Under the pieces are notes generated by a model that saw nothing but the letters and a program-made list of their open reading frames with translations, made no database searches and was not told the DNA's origin. From NCBI RefSeq assembly GCF_020400655.1, contig NZ_JAINRC010000005.1:310001-374000 (forward strand): a DNA stretch of 64,000 nt, read 5' to 3'. This document shows positions 56,296-64,000 of the stretch, in pieces (position 1 is the stretch's first letter; every line of letters starts with the position of its first letter). This DNA comes from Streptomyces spinosus (GTDB lineage: Bacteria; Actinomycetota; Actinomycetes; Streptomycetales; Streptomycetaceae). A program made the position numbers and the translations under genes.

Positions 56296-57252
56296 ATGCA
56301 GGACGTCTCCTCTCTGGTGGCCCAGGCCAGGGACGGCCGGCCGCGGGCCGTGGCCCGGCTGATCTCCCTCGTGGAGGGGGCGTCCCCGCAGCTGAGGGAG
56401 GTCATGGCGGCACTGGCCCCGCTGACGGGCAACGCGTACGTGGTCGGCCTGACGGGCTCGCCGGGCGTCGGCAAGTCCACCTCCACCTCCGCGCTCGTCA
56501 CCGCCTACCGCAAGCAGGGCAGGCGGGTCGGCGTCCTGGCCGTCGACCCCTCGTCGCCGTTCTCCGGCGGCGCCCTGCTCGGCGACCGGGTCCGGATGTC
56601 GGAGCACGCCTCCGACCCCGGCGTCTACATCCGCTCCATGGCGACCCGCGGTCACCTCGGCGGTCTGGCCTGGGCGGCCCCCCAGGCCATCCGGGTGCTG
56701 GACGCGGCCGGCTGCGACGTGATCCTGGTCGAGACGGTCGGTGTGGGCCAGTCGGAGGTGGAGATCGCCTCCCAGGCGGACACCAGCGTGGTCCTGCTGG
56801 CCCCCGGCATGGGCGACGGCATCCAGGCGGCGAAGGCCGGGATCCTGGAGATCGGCGACGTGTACGTCGTCAACAAGGCCGACCGGGACGGCGCCGACGC
56901 CACCGCCCGCGAACTGAACCACATGCTGGGCCTGGGCGAGGCCCGGGGTCCCGGCGACTGGCGCCCGCCGATCGTGAAGACGGTCGCGGCCCGCGCGGAG
57001 GGCGTCGACGAGGTCGTGGAGGCCCTGGAGAAGCACCGGGCCTGGATGGAGGAGCGCGGGATCCTCACGGAGCGGCGCACGGCCCGCGCGGCCCGCGAGG
57101 TGGAGACCATCGCGGTGACGGCCCTGCGCGAACGCATCGGCGACCTGCACGGCGACCGCCGCCTCGGCGCCCTCGCCGAACGCATCGTCACCGGCGAACT
57201 GGACCCGTACCGCGCGGCGGACGAACTGGTCGCGGGCCTGACGGAAAGCTGA
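56296..57252 (+). CDS. meaB: MeaB, GTPase chaperone of methylmalonyl-CoA mutase
   Basis: MeaB protects and reactivates methylmalonyl-CoA mutase and gates cofactor loading. The 318-residue protein is a G3E/ArgK-type GTPase with Walker A GSPGVGKSTS (Lys60), DPSSPFSGGALLGDR, ETVGVGQSE and the guanine-specificity NKAD. ATG 56296 lies five bases after GGAG; GTG 56293 is too close. The mutase genes are outside the window. Older annotation calls this family a lysine/arginine transport ATPase, which is wrong for this subgroup. Confidence 0.95.
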   Translation: MQDVSSLVAQARDGRPRAVARLISLVEGASPQLREVMAALAPLTGNAYVVGLTGSPGVGKSTSTSALVTAYRKQGRRVGVLAVDPSSPFSGGALLGDRVRMSEHASDPGVYIRSMATRGHLGGLAWAAPQAIRVLDAAGCDVILVETVGVGQSEVEIASQADTSVVLLAPGMGDGIQAAKAGILEIGDVYVVNKADRDGADATARELNHMLGLGEARGPGDWRPPIVKTVAARAEGVDEVVEALEKHRAWMEERGILTERRTARAAREVETIAVTALRERIGDLHGDRRLGALAERIVTGELDPYRAADELVAGLTES

Positions 57253-57615
57253 CCGCACCGCGGGATCGGCGAGTCACGGGCGGACGGGGTTACCGCCGAC
57301 GTCGCCCGCACAGGGATGGGCCGGGCGCCGTGAGCACGTCTTACGGTGCCGGGGACGGGCCGGGCGGGCCGTTGGCCGAGGCGGCGAGCGGACCGTCGCC
57401 GGTGGGCGCGGCGCACCGCACCCGTGCCGTGGGGTCGCGCCCTCCGGGCCGTGAACCCGGGCGGGGCCAAGGGTCGCCGGGGCGGTGATCGCGCTGCTAC
57501 CTTGACCCGCATGTTCCTCTCCTTGGCGTAGAGCGCACCCGGGATCGCGGGGCCGGACAGACGGCCTTCGCGCCCTTCGGTGTCCCCTCTTCCGCCTCTC
57601 CCAGAGGAACCTCGC
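57253..57615 (+). other. Gap between meaB and the MFS gene
   Basis: These 363 bases contain no supported gene. A six-codon frame MFLSLA (57510-57530) sits in a promoter-like context (CTACCTTGACCCGC just upstream) and could be a leader, but I cannot support it. The AGAGGAAC ribosome-binding site for the MFS gene ends the region. Confidence 0.45.
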
Positions 57616-58893
57616 GTGTCCACGCCCCTTTCGCGGCCCTCGTACGCCGCCGTCCTGCGCGTCCCGCATGCGCGCCGCACCTTCACCGCGGCCCTGACAG
57701 CCCGCCTGTCCTACGGCACGGTCTCGCTGGCGGTCCTGCTGTCCGTCACCCACGCCACCGGGTCCTACGCGGTCTCCGGCACCGTTCTCTCCCTCTTCGG
57801 CGCCACGACGGTCTTCCTGATGCCCCTGCGCGCCTCCCTGATCGACCGCCACGGCCCGCGCCGGGTCCTGCCGCCCATGTCCGCGCTGTACGGCGCTCTG
57901 CTGGGCGTCCTGGCCGTCCTGACCTGGCGTCCCGGCGCGCCGGCCGTCGCGATCGCCCTCACCGCCGCCCTCGCGGGCGGCTGCGCGCCCCCGCTCGGCC
58001 CGACCATGCGCGCCCTGTGGTCCGACCTGGTGACGGACCGGGACCTGCTGCGGCGCGCCTACAGTCTGGACGGCGTCGCGGAGGAACTGCTCTACGTCTC
58101 CGGCCCCGCCCTGATCGCCGTGCTCGGCGGCTTCGCCCCGCCGGCAGCGGGAATCCTCCTCAGCGCGGCCCTGAACGTCGGGGGCACGTGCGCCTTCGTC
58201 ACCTCCCCGGCGATGACCGCCCGGCGCCCGTCCCCGGCGAAGGAGGAGGCCACCGGGGCACGGGTCGCTGGGGAAGAGGCCACCGGCGCGCGGTCCGGGC
58301 GGTCACGGACCGCCCTGGTCCGGGGCGTGCTGCCCCCGGTCGTGGTCGCCCTGGGTGCGGGACTGGCGCTCAGTGCCGTGGAACTGCTGGTGCTGGCCTT
58401 CGCCACGGAGCGTTCCTACGATCCCGCCCTGGTCCCCTGGGTCCTGGGCGCGCTCTCGGCGGGCAGCGCGCTGGGCGGTCTGGCCAACGGGGTGGTGCGG
58501 TGGCGCACGAGCGCCCGGACCCGCCTGTGCCGGTTCGCGGCGGCCCTCGGTCTGGTGCTCGCGGCGGCGGGCCTGGCGCCCGACCTGTGGACCCTCACGG
58601 CGGCCATGGCCTGCGCGGGAGCGTTCATCGCCCCGGTCCTGACGACGGCCTACCTGCTGGCCGACGAATCGGCCCAGGAGGGCGCCCGTACGCAGGCCGG
58701 GGCGTGGGTGAACATGGCGGTGAACGCGGGAAGCTCGGGCGGGGCGATGGCGGCAGGGCTGGTGATCGGCCGACTGCCGCTGCCCGTGTGCTTCACCCTG
58801 GCGGGCGGAACCGCACTGCTGGCCGCCGCGGCCGCGGCCGGCCGTGTCGCGGGAGCGGTACGGGCGGGCGCGGCGCCCGGCCTGCGCCGGTGA
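57616..58893 (+). CDS. Major facilitator superfamily transporter
   Basis: The 425-residue protein has about 12 hydrophobic segments, the MFS loop motif between helices 2 and 3 (DRHGPRRVLPPM) and a central cytoplasmic loop rich in Arg, Pro and Ala/Glu (RPSPAKEEATGARVAGEEAT). Substrate is unknown; drug or metabolite efflux is the likeliest class. GTG 57616 follows AGAGGAACCTCGC. It converges with a MarR gene across a perfect palindromic terminator. Confidence 0.88.
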   Translation: MSTPLSRPSYAAVLRVPHARRTFTAALTARLSYGTVSLAVLLSVTHATGSYAVSGTVLSLFGATTVFLMPLRASLIDRHGPRRVLPPMSALYGALLGVLAVLTWRPGAPAVAIALTAALAGGCAPPLGPTMRALWSDLVTDRDLLRRAYSLDGVAEELLYVSGPALIAVLGGFAPPAAGILLSAALNVGGTCAFVTSPAMTARRPSPAKEEATGARVAGEEATGARSGRSRTALVRGVLPPVVVALGAGLALSAVELLVLAFATERSYDPALVPWVLGALSAGSALGGLANGVVRWRTSARTRLCRFAAALGLVLAAAGLAPDLWTLTAAMACAGAFIAPVLTTAYLLADESAQEGARTQAGAWVNMAVNAGSSGGAMAAGLVIGRLPLPVCFTLAGGTALLAAAAAAGRVAGAVRAGAAPGLRR

Positions 58894-58917
58894 GCGCGTC
58901 CCCCCCGCCGGGCTACC

Positions 58918-58945
58918 GTGATCCGGGCCGGCCGGCCCGGATCAC
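58918..58945. terminator. Bidirectional terminator between MFS and MarR genes
   Basis: A perfect 28-bp palindrome (GTGATCCGGGCC with its complement around GGCC) spans the 3' end of the MarR gene, including its stop codon, and lies 25 bases after the MFS stop. Confidence 0.8.
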
Positions 58946-59418
58946 AGACGCCCCCGCTGCCCCCGCAGATGCTCGGCGATGGGCTTCAGCGCCTTGTCGA
59001 GTTCCATCAGCGTGTCCGGTGACAGCAGGTCGATGAAGTGGCGCCGCACCGACGCGACGTGGTGCGGCGCGACCTTCTTCATCGTCTCCATGCCGTGATC
59101 GGTGAGCACGGCGAACAGTCCCCGCCGGTCCGTGTCACAGTTCTCCCGGCGCACCAGGTTCGCGTTCTCCATGCGGGTGATCTGGTGCGAGAGCCGGCTC
59201 TTGGACTGCATCGTCGCGGAGGCGAGGTCGCTCATCCGCATCCGCACGTCTTCCGACTCGGACAGGTTCACCAGGATCTCGTAGTCGTTCATTGTCAGGC
59301 CGAACGGCTGGAGATCCTTCTCGAGCTGGTACGTCAACAGCCTGTTGACCTCCAGGTGGGTGCGCCAAGCGCACTGCTCCGCATCGGTCAGCCAGCGCGT
59401 GGCCGTCTCGGTCTCCAT
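58942..59418 (-). CDS. MarR family transcriptional regulator
   Basis: The 158-residue protein has the winged helix-turn-helix (RMSDLASATMQSKSRLSHQI, ENANLVRRENCDTDRRG). The single Cys near the wing is not by itself evidence of redox sensing. ATG 59418. Just upstream, GAAGTTGAATGGCGAACTACTTC (59434-59456) contains an imperfect dyad that may be its operator. It reads toward the MFS gene, not divergently from it, so control of that transporter is only a guess. Confidence 0.9.
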   Translation of the reverse strand: METETATRWLTDAEQCAWRTHLEVNRLLTYQLEKDLQPFGLTMNDYEILVNLSESEDVRMRMSDLASATMQSKSRLSHQITRMENANLVRRENCDTDRRGLFAVLTDHGMETMKKVAPHHVASVRRHFIDLLSPDTLMELDKALKPIAEHLRGQRGRL

Positions 59419-59510
59419 GAATGAAGTCTACCTAAGAAGTTGAATGGCGAACTACTTCGGGTGGTGTGACAGTGCGCACGCGTTCGACGTCACACTCCGC
59501 AGACTACCGC

Positions 59511-60320
59511 TCACAGCCCGAAGCGACGCTGGAGGTCCCCCAGCTGTCCGGGAAGGCGCGGTGTGCCCGACGATTGCGGACCGTGTCCGCCCGGCCCCGT
59601 TCCGCCACCGCCCGGCACCCCCGGTTCGGGAGGAACAACCCCCGTGGCCCCCTCGGCCATAAGGGTCTCCGTCGACTGCAGCAGAACCGTCCCGGCGCCC
59701 ACGAACTCGAACTGGTGCTCCTCCCCGGATACCCCGCCGAGGCCCGTCATCGCACGTAGACCGCCCAGTACACCCGTCATGTATCCGTGGTCGTAGTGAT
59801 GGCACGGGGACGGGCAGTCGGCCCACCCGACAAGCGCCTGGGGGTCGACCCGGATCGGAGGTTCCATGAACACCACCGGCCCGTTAGATGCGGCGACGAA
59901 CTTTCCGGTTCCGATAAGGGTCAGAAAACCCGGCACGATCGACTGCTTGAGCGCGAGACTTGGCTGAAAAGCGAGCAGGTTGCCCGCGCGAATGGTCAAG
60001 TTCCCGTCGTCCAGGTCGTAGGAGTTGACGTCGAAGGCCCGGTCGGCCAGCAGCATCTTGCCGGAGCCCCCGGCCACGACCCAGTCGCTCGCGTGCAGTG
60101 GCGAATGGAAGGACGTACGGACAAGTCGGTCGAGTCGGCCGTGCCCGATGCCGTTGAACTCGATCGTCCCGTAGTAGGCGATCATCTTCCCCTTCTGCAG
60201 GAACCACTGCCCGCCCTTGAGCTCCACGCAGAAGGTGTACTTGTTCACGTTGTCGTCGGCGGGCAGCGTCATGGGGTCGTGCACGGCCGGCCCGGCGCCG
60301 GGGCTCGCGTAGGTGCTCAC
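59511..60320 (-). CDS. AIM24-family protein C
   Basis: The 269-residue protein shows the AIM24 beta-rich repeat pattern (LKGGQWFLQKGKMIAYYG, GGSGKMLLADRAFDVNS, GNLTIRAGNLLAF, GTGKFVAAS, IRVDPQALVGW) and adds a Gly/Pro-rich tail (PPEPGVPGGGGTGPGG). The bacterial function is unknown. It is the third of three overlapping paralogues; its GTG start overlaps the stop of the previous gene. It has diverged most: the usual VDPxAYVAHxG motif reads VDPQALVGWADC. Confidence 0.85.
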   Translation of the reverse strand: MSTYASPGAGPAVHDPMTLPADDNVNKYTFCVELKGGQWFLQKGKMIAYYGTIEFNGIGHGRLDRLVRTSFHSPLHASDWVVAGGSGKMLLADRAFDVNSYDLDDGNLTIRAGNLLAFQPSLALKQSIVPGFLTLIGTGKFVAASNGPVVFMEPPIRVDPQALVGWADCPSPCHHYDHGYMTGVLGGLRAMTGLGGVSGEEHQFEFVGAGTVLLQSTETLMAEGATGVVPPEPGVPGGGGTGPGGHGPQSSGTPRLPGQLGDLQRRFGL

Positions 60321-60967
60321 AGCTTCTCCTCCGACGCCTGGACGTACACCGTGCCGTTGCCGCTCAGTTCCAGCTGGAAGGCCTCGCCGGAGCCCCGGCC
60401 CACCATGTCGCGCCAGCCGAGCGCGGTGGACAGCTTGTTGCGGACGTCGCCGTGGTGGGCGACGTAGGCCTGGGGGTCGACGTGGACCGGGCGCTGCGGG
60501 GTGACCGGGATCTCGAAGACTCCGCCGTGCGCCATCACGGCCACCGAGCCCTGTCCCTGGAGGGTCGTCGTGAACAGGCCCTGGCCGGTGACCTGCCCGC
60601 GCACCATGCCCATGACCCCGCCCTGCGAGCCCATGAACATCGTCCCCTGCCGCAGCGTGCCCTCGAAGGCGAGCAGCCGGTCGGCCTCGACGTAGAGCGT
60701 GTCGCCGGCGAGGGTGATCACATGGACGTGGTGGCCGCCGTGCCCGAAGAACACCGTGCCGCTGCCCTCCACGGTCATCAGCGGGGTCGCCTCGCCGGCC
60801 ACCCGGCGCCCGATCATGGACATCAGCCCGCCCTGTCCGCCCTGGACGTTGGGCGTGAAGGACACGTCCCCCTTGTAGGCGAGCATCGCGCCGCGCTGGC
60901 TGAACAGCCGCTGCCCCGGGGCCACCGTCGCCTCGACCATCTTCGAGTTGATCTCCCGGAAGGTCAT
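60317..60967 (-). CDS. AIM24-family protein B
   Basis: The 216-residue protein begins MTFREINSKMVEATVAPGQ and carries the AIM24 repeats (QRGAMLAYKGDVSF, VEGSGTVFFGHGGH, GDTLYVEADRLLAFE, GQGLFTTTLQGQGSVAV) and VDPQAYVAHHGDVRNKL. It has no signal peptide or membrane helix. ATG 60967 lies one base after the stop of gene A, and its stop overlaps gene C, so the three are one operon. Confidence 0.88.
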   Translation of the reverse strand: MTFREINSKMVEATVAPGQRLFSQRGAMLAYKGDVSFTPNVQGGQGGLMSMIGRRVAGEATPLMTVEGSGTVFFGHGGHHVHVITLAGDTLYVEADRLLAFEGTLRQGTMFMGSQGGVMGMVRGQVTGQGLFTTTLQGQGSVAVMAHGGVFEIPVTPQRPVHVDPQAYVAHHGDVRNKLSTALGWRDMVGRGSGEAFQLELSGNGTVYVQASEEKL

Positions 60968-60968
60968 C

Positions 60969-61601
60969 TCACAGGTCCCCCGCGATCGTGTTCCGCTCGC
61001 TCGGCTGCACGTACACCAGTCCGTCGCCCTCGAAGCGGATCTGGAAGGCCTCGCCGCCGCCCTCCCCGAGGAGCGTGCGGAACGTCACACCGGACTGGAA
61101 GCTCTGCCGGACGTTGCCCTGGTGGGCCACGTAGGCGCCCGGGTCGACGATCAGCGGGTACTGCGGACCGACCCGGAGCACGACCGCCGGCCCGTCCGAG
61201 ACGATCGCCGCCTGGCCGTGGCCCTCCACGGTCGTCGTGAACAGGCCGTTGCCCTGTGAGGCCCCGCGCAGCCCCGTGAACGTCGTGCCCGTTCTGAGCC
61301 CCGCGTCCGTGGCCAGCAGGTTGCCCGCCTCGACGTAGAGCTTGTCGCCTTGGAGGCTCACCAGGTTGATCTCCGACGCGCGGTCCGCGAACCAGCAGGT
61401 CCCGTGCCCCTTCACCTCCATCACCGTCATCTGCTCACCGGTGAGCCGCCGGGTCACCATCCCGCGCAGCCCCTCGCCGCCACCGCTCAGCTTCTTGAAG
61501 GTCATCTGCCCGTCGTACGCGACCATCGAGCCGTTCTTCGCCTTCACGGCGTCCCCGGTCATGTCGACAGCGAGGACCTTGCTCCCCTGGAGCCGGAACA
61601 T
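60969..61601 (-). CDS. AIM24-family protein A
   Basis: The 210-residue protein reads [20 protein letters not shown] and then AIM24 repeats ([80 protein letters not shown]). I chose ATG 61601; GTG 61607 would add two residues. It is the first gene of the trio, with promoter DNA upstream toward the divergent DUF3817 gene. Confidence 0.85.
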   Translation of the reverse strand: MFRLQGSKVLAVDMTGDAVKAKNGSMVAYDGQMTFKKLSGGGEGLRGMVTRRLTGEQMTVMEVKGHGTCWFADRASEINLVSLQGDKLYVEAGNLLATDAGLRTGTTFTGLRGASQGNGLFTTTVEGHGQAAIVSDGPAVVLRVGPQYPLIVDPGAYVAHQGNVRQSFQSGVTFRTLLGEGGGEAFQIRFEGDGLVYVQPSERNTIAGDL

Positions 61602-61754
61602 CGCCACGTTGTGAAAGTAGCGGCCGGGCGGGTGGACGGAACAGGGCCCATGGGTGGAGACCCACCCTGAGCGGACCCCTACGGGCGCGGTTTGCCACAA
61701 TGGGGGAACGCTTGTGCGTGCGTTCACAAACGACTCTCCCACCGAAGGTGACCC

Positions 61755-62099
61755 GTGGACATCAAGACAGCCACCGCCCTCCGCCGTCTCCGGCTGGTCT
61801 CGGCCCCGGAGGCCGTGTCCTTCCTGATCCTGCTGCTCTGCTCGGTGCTGAAGCGGACCACGGACTTCAACGCGGTCCCCGTGATGGGCGCGGTCCACGG
61901 CGTCCTCTTCATCCTCTACGTGATCTTCTGGGCGGACGCCTGGAACCGCGCCAAGTGGCCGCTGAGGACGGCGGCCCTCTACTTCGTCCTCTCGGTGCTG
62001 CCGACCGGAGGCTTCTTCGCCGAGCGCAAGCTGCGCCGCGAGGCCGAGGACGCCGTCATCGCCGCCCGTGCCCGCAAGGAAGGGGTCGTGAACGCATGA
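61755..62099 (+). CDS. DUF3817 membrane protein
   Basis: The 114-residue protein has three hydrophobic segments ([52 protein letters not shown]) and a charged C-terminus ([19 protein letters not shown]). The DUF3817 motif is HGVLFILYV. The start is GTG 61755 after GAAGGTGACCC. Its stop overlaps the thiamine-binding protein start (ATGA). The function is unknown. Confidence 0.88.
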   Translation: MDIKTATALRRLRLVSAPEAVSFLILLLCSVLKRTTDFNAVPVMGAVHGVLFILYVIFWADAWNRAKWPLRTAALYFVLSVLPTGGFFAERKLRREAEDAVIAARARKEGVVNA

Positions 62100-62389
62100 T
62101 CGTCGCCTTCTCCGTGACGCCCCTCGGCGTCGGTGAGGACGTGGGGGAGTATGTCGCCGACGCCGTGCGCGTGGTCCGCGAGTCGGGCCTGCCCAACCGC
62201 ACCGACGCCATGTTCACCTCGGTCGAGGGCGAGTGGGACGAGGTCATGGACGTCGTGAAGCGGGCCGTGGCCGCCGTCGAGGCGCGTGCCCCGCGCGTCT
62301 CGCTCGTGCTCAAGGCCGACATCCGCCCCGGAGTGACCGACGGCCTCACGTCCAAGGTGGAGACCGTCGAACGGCACCTCGCCCGGTAG
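62096..62389 (+). CDS. MTH1187-type thiamine-binding protein
   Basis: The 97-residue protein matches the small MTH1187/YkoF-like family ([50 protein letters not shown]). Structures in the family show a ferredoxin-like fold that binds thiamine or other small molecules. AAGGAAGGGG precedes ATG 62096, which overlaps the DUF3817 stop. A membrane partner with a thiamine-binding protein suggests uptake or sensing, unproven. Confidence 0.88.
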   Translation: MIVAFSVTPLGVGEDVGEYVADAVRVVRESGLPNRTDAMFTSVEGEWDEVMDVVKRAVAAVEARAPRVSLVLKADIRPGVTDGLTSKVETVERHLAR

Positions 62390-62405
62390 CCGTACCCGTC
62401 GTCGG

Positions 62406-62432
62406 AACCCCGGTCCCCAGGGCCGGGGTTTT
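62406..62432 (+). terminator. Terminator after the thiamine-binding protein gene
   Basis: AACCCCGG (62406-62413) pairs with CCGGGGTT (62423-62430), followed by TTTT overlapping the 3' arm. It ends the DUF3817 operon and isolates the next promoter. Confidence 0.8.
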
Positions 62433-62445
62433 GTCGTACCCCCTC

Positions 62446-62506
62446 TTTGAGCGGTCGCTCAAAAGGGTGTACGTTCGGCGCCAGATGATTTGAGCGGTCG
62501 CTCAAA
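62446..62506 (+). promoter_or_regulatory. Twin TetR-type operators and promoter
   Basis: The perfect palindrome TTTGAGCGGTCGCTCAAA occurs at 62446-62463 and again at 62489-62506, 43 bp (about four helical turns) apart. A promoter fits between: TTGAGC (62447-62452), 17 bases, TACGTT (62470-62475), placing the start near 62482 so that operator 1 covers the -35 and operator 2 the early transcript. Confidence 0.85.
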
Positions 62507-62530
62507 CTCCGTGCTCACGTGGGGGAACAC

Positions 62531-63283
62531 ATGGGTCTCTACAGAGAGACGCACATCCGCGCCGACCTCGACGAACTGTGGGCCCGCACCCAGGACCCCG
62601 CCTGCCACCAACGCTGGGACCTGCGCTTCACCGAGATCGAGTACCTCCCGCGCGCGGAGGGCGGACCGCAGCGCTTCCGGTACGCCACGCGCGTGCTGCC
62701 GTTCCTCACCGTCTCCGGCACCGGCGTGGCCGCCGGCGAGAGGGAACGCCCCGACGGCACCCGCACCTCCGCCCTGCGCTTCTCCTCACCCCACCCGCTC
62801 TCCCCGATCACCGAGGGCAGCGGCTACTGGCGCTACGTCCCCGACGCCCACGGCGTGCGCTTCCTCACCGGCTACGACTACCGCCCCCGCTGGGGAACCC
62901 CCGGCGCCCTCGCCGACCGCCTGCTGTTCCGTCCGCTCATGGGCTGGGCCACCGCCTGGTCCTTCGACCGGCTCAGGCTCTGGCTGGAGCGGGGCATCAC
63001 CCCCGAGCGGGCGCTGTACCGCTGGCTGGCGGAACTGACGGTCCGGACGCTCCTCCTCGCCCTGTGCCTGACCGGACTGGGACGGGGCTCGCTGCCCGGC
63101 CCGGCCGGCCCCCTCGCCGACTCGCTGGCCTTCCTCTGCCCGCTCCTGCTCCTCCTCGGCGTCTGTCTGGCACTGTTCAAGGCGCCGCTCGCCGGCACCC
63201 CGGCCGCCCGCCGCTGCCTGCGCGCCCCCGCCACCCGGACCCGCGCGCCCCGGCTCCTGCGCACCCTGGAGAAGCACGGATGA
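62531..63283 (+). CDS. SRPBCC-fold protein with C-terminal membrane segments
   Basis: The 250-residue protein starts with an SRPBCC/START-like lipid-binding domain (LYRETHIRADLDELWART, HQRWDLRFTEIEYL, GYDYRPRWG) and ends with two hydrophobic stretches (about 172-190 and 203-220). A soluble-ligand fold joined to membrane helices is unusual. I chose ATG 62531 with GTGGGGGAAC upstream; GTG 62519 is an alternative. It is the first gene behind the twin operators and its stop overlaps the next start. Confidence 0.8.
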   Translation: MGLYRETHIRADLDELWARTQDPACHQRWDLRFTEIEYLPRAEGGPQRFRYATRVLPFLTVSGTGVAAGERERPDGTRTSALRFSSPHPLSPITEGSGYWRYVPDAHGVRFLTGYDYRPRWGTPGALADRLLFRPLMGWATAWSFDRLRLWLERGITPERALYRWLAELTVRTLLLALCLTGLGRGSLPGPAGPLADSLAFLCPLLLLLGVCLALFKAPLAGTPAARRCLRAPATRTRAPRLLRTLEKHG

Positions 63284-63960
63284 CCTCGATCTTCCAGGCC
63301 GCCATGGGGCCGGAGTTCCAGCGCCTCCACCCCGCCCTGCGGCGCCGCTTCTCGGTGGGCCTGGCCGGCGGCGAGGCCTGCACCGGCCGGGGCGTGATGG
63401 ACCGGATCTGGCACGGACCGGCCTTCGTGAAACCGTTCCTCGCCCTGGGCGCCACCCGGAACATCCTGGTGCCGAGGGCCGGCCGGAACGTCCCCTTCGT
63501 GATCGAGAACGTGCCGTACCGGGACACCTTCGGGCGTGAGACGGTGAGCTTCGTGCGCACCTTCCACCTGCCCGGCCGCGCCCGCCGCTTCGACGCCCAG
63601 ATGGTGCTCGGCCCGCGGGGCGACCGTGTCCTCGACTACCTCGGCACCCACCAGCACCTCGCGACCGACCTGCACTTCCACGCCGAGCCCGACGGCTCCC
63701 TGCTCATCCGCTCCGGCGCCCACCGGTTCCGGGAGGGCCCGGTGGACGTCCGCGTCCCCGAACTCGTCGGCGCCACGGCCGAGGTGCGCGAGTCGTACGA
63801 CGAGACCGCCGGCCGCTTCCACGTCCGCGTCCGCGTGGTGAACCGCTGGTTCGGCCCGCTCTTCGGCTACGAGGGCTCCTTCACGGCGTCGTACACCGAC
63901 GTCCGCGCCCGTGGCGTACGGCCCGGACTGCGCCCGGTGCGGGAGGAGGCGCGCGCGTGA
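63280..63960 (+). CDS. DUF4166 domain protein
   Basis: The 226-residue protein matches DUF4166 (QRLHPALRRRFSVGLAGG, FGRETVSFVRTFHLP, GTHQHLATDLHFHAEPDGSL, VVNRWFGPLFGYEGSF). The domain is often found at the end of NAD-dependent saccharopine-like or SRPBCC proteins and has no assigned function. ATG 63280 overlaps the SRPBCC stop (ATGA), and its own stop overlaps the next start (GTGA), so all three genes form one coupled operon. Confidence 0.88.
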   Translation: MTSIFQAAMGPEFQRLHPALRRRFSVGLAGGEACTGRGVMDRIWHGPAFVKPFLALGATRNILVPRAGRNVPFVIENVPYRDTFGRETVSFVRTFHLPGRARRFDAQMVLGPRGDRVLDYLGTHQHLATDLHFHAEPDGSLLIRSGAHRFREGPVDVRVPELVGATAEVRESYDETAGRFHVRVRVVNRWFGPLFGYEGSFTASYTDVRARGVRPGLRPVREEARA

Positions 63961-64000
63961 GCCCGGAGACCGCGAAGGCGCAGGAGACCAAGGCGAAGCT
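63957..64000 (+). CDS. Start of next operon gene, cut by window end; probably a TetR regulator
   Basis: GTG 63957 overlaps the DUF4166 stop and reads MSPETAKAQETKAKL before the window ends. A TetR-family protein is expected here because the operon is headed by twin palindromes typical of TetR sites, and a lysine-rich N-terminus precedes the helix-turn-helix in that family. Nothing in the visible 14 codons proves it. Confidence 0.5.
   Translation, partial: MSPETAKAQETKAK

Noticed and set aside
57510-57530. Six-codon frame MFLSLA upstream of the MFS gene
   Set aside because: Promoter-like context is suggestive of a leaderless mini-frame but six codons are too few to judge without conservation data.
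56652-57686. Minus-strand frame opposite meaB with a good-looking AAGGAGAGGAAC site
   Set aside because: The product is Arg/Pro/Ala-rich and lies over conserved meaB codons; the ribosome-binding-site match is probably chance.

Overview
The window is a stretch of high-GC actinobacterial chromosome, almost certainly from a Streptomyces. The evidence is the extreme third-position GC, the many GTG/TTG starts, and marker genes typical of the genus: scy and filP for polar growth, a Rho with a long Arg/Asp/Gln-rich insert, an XRE/DUF397 pair, nucS in place of mutS/mutL, and promoters matching SigR and SigE consensus sequences. Gene order resembles the conserved core between lysA and meaB in Streptomyces coelicolor-like genomes. 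No database search was run, so family names come from recognising motifs and neighbourhoods.

Layout. 1-1784: the edge of an integrated element, with a tyrosine integrase cut by the window start, a membrane-anchored helical protein, and tRNA-Arg(CCG) with its 3' end facing the element. 1950-9817: a receiver protein with a long disordered tail, a catalytic-core-less arginyl-tRNA synthetase relative, lysA, hom-thrC and thrB (lysine and threonine synthesis). 10239-20381: rho, an LCP cell-wall ligase, rpmE, prfA, prmC, tsaC, a phosphatase-like protein that lacks its nucleophile, a divergent glyA and a WecA/TagO-type enzyme. 20696-28499: the complete F-type ATP synthase operon atpIBEFHAGDC, with unusual hairpins before atpA and atpC. 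28651-32203: DUF2550, a chitinase with a textbook chitin-responsive promoter, and what looks like a deletion scar joining two beheaded genes. 32248-38110: accessory enzymes, a TetR/AKR/SDR module, a PduO-type adenosyltransferase, the XRE/DUF397 pair and 3-hydroxyacyl-CoA dehydrogenase. 38269-44576: a STAS protein, a large membrane STAND-type ATPase with a Gly/Thr repeat tail, nucS, an SCO5389-family protein, a luciferase-like monooxygenase and a small zinc protein. 44634-48729: two paralogous ABC exporter modules. 49004-54227: filP and scy. 54434-57252: mce, a thiolase and meaB. 57616-64000: an MFS transporter, a MarR regulator, three tandem AIM24-family genes, DUF3817 with a thiamine-binding protein, and an SRPBCC-DUF4166-regulator operon behind twin TetR-like operators.

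How the parts fit. Housekeeping blocks (amino acids, translation termination and release-factor methylation, ATP synthase) carry most of the DNA. The dehydrogenase, thiolase, epimerase, MeaB and cobalamin adenosyltransferase all serve acetyl-, butyryl- and methylmalonyl-CoA interconversion, which supplies polyketide precursors in this genus. The LCP and WecA/TagO genes are envelope functions and both have SigE-like promoters. Points most worth a second look are the Ser-for-Cys phosphatase, the decapitated response regulator and membrane-protein junction near 31745, the NrtL protein, the STAND ATPase with its repeat tail, the AIM24 trio, and the hairpins upstream of hom and around DUF2550.
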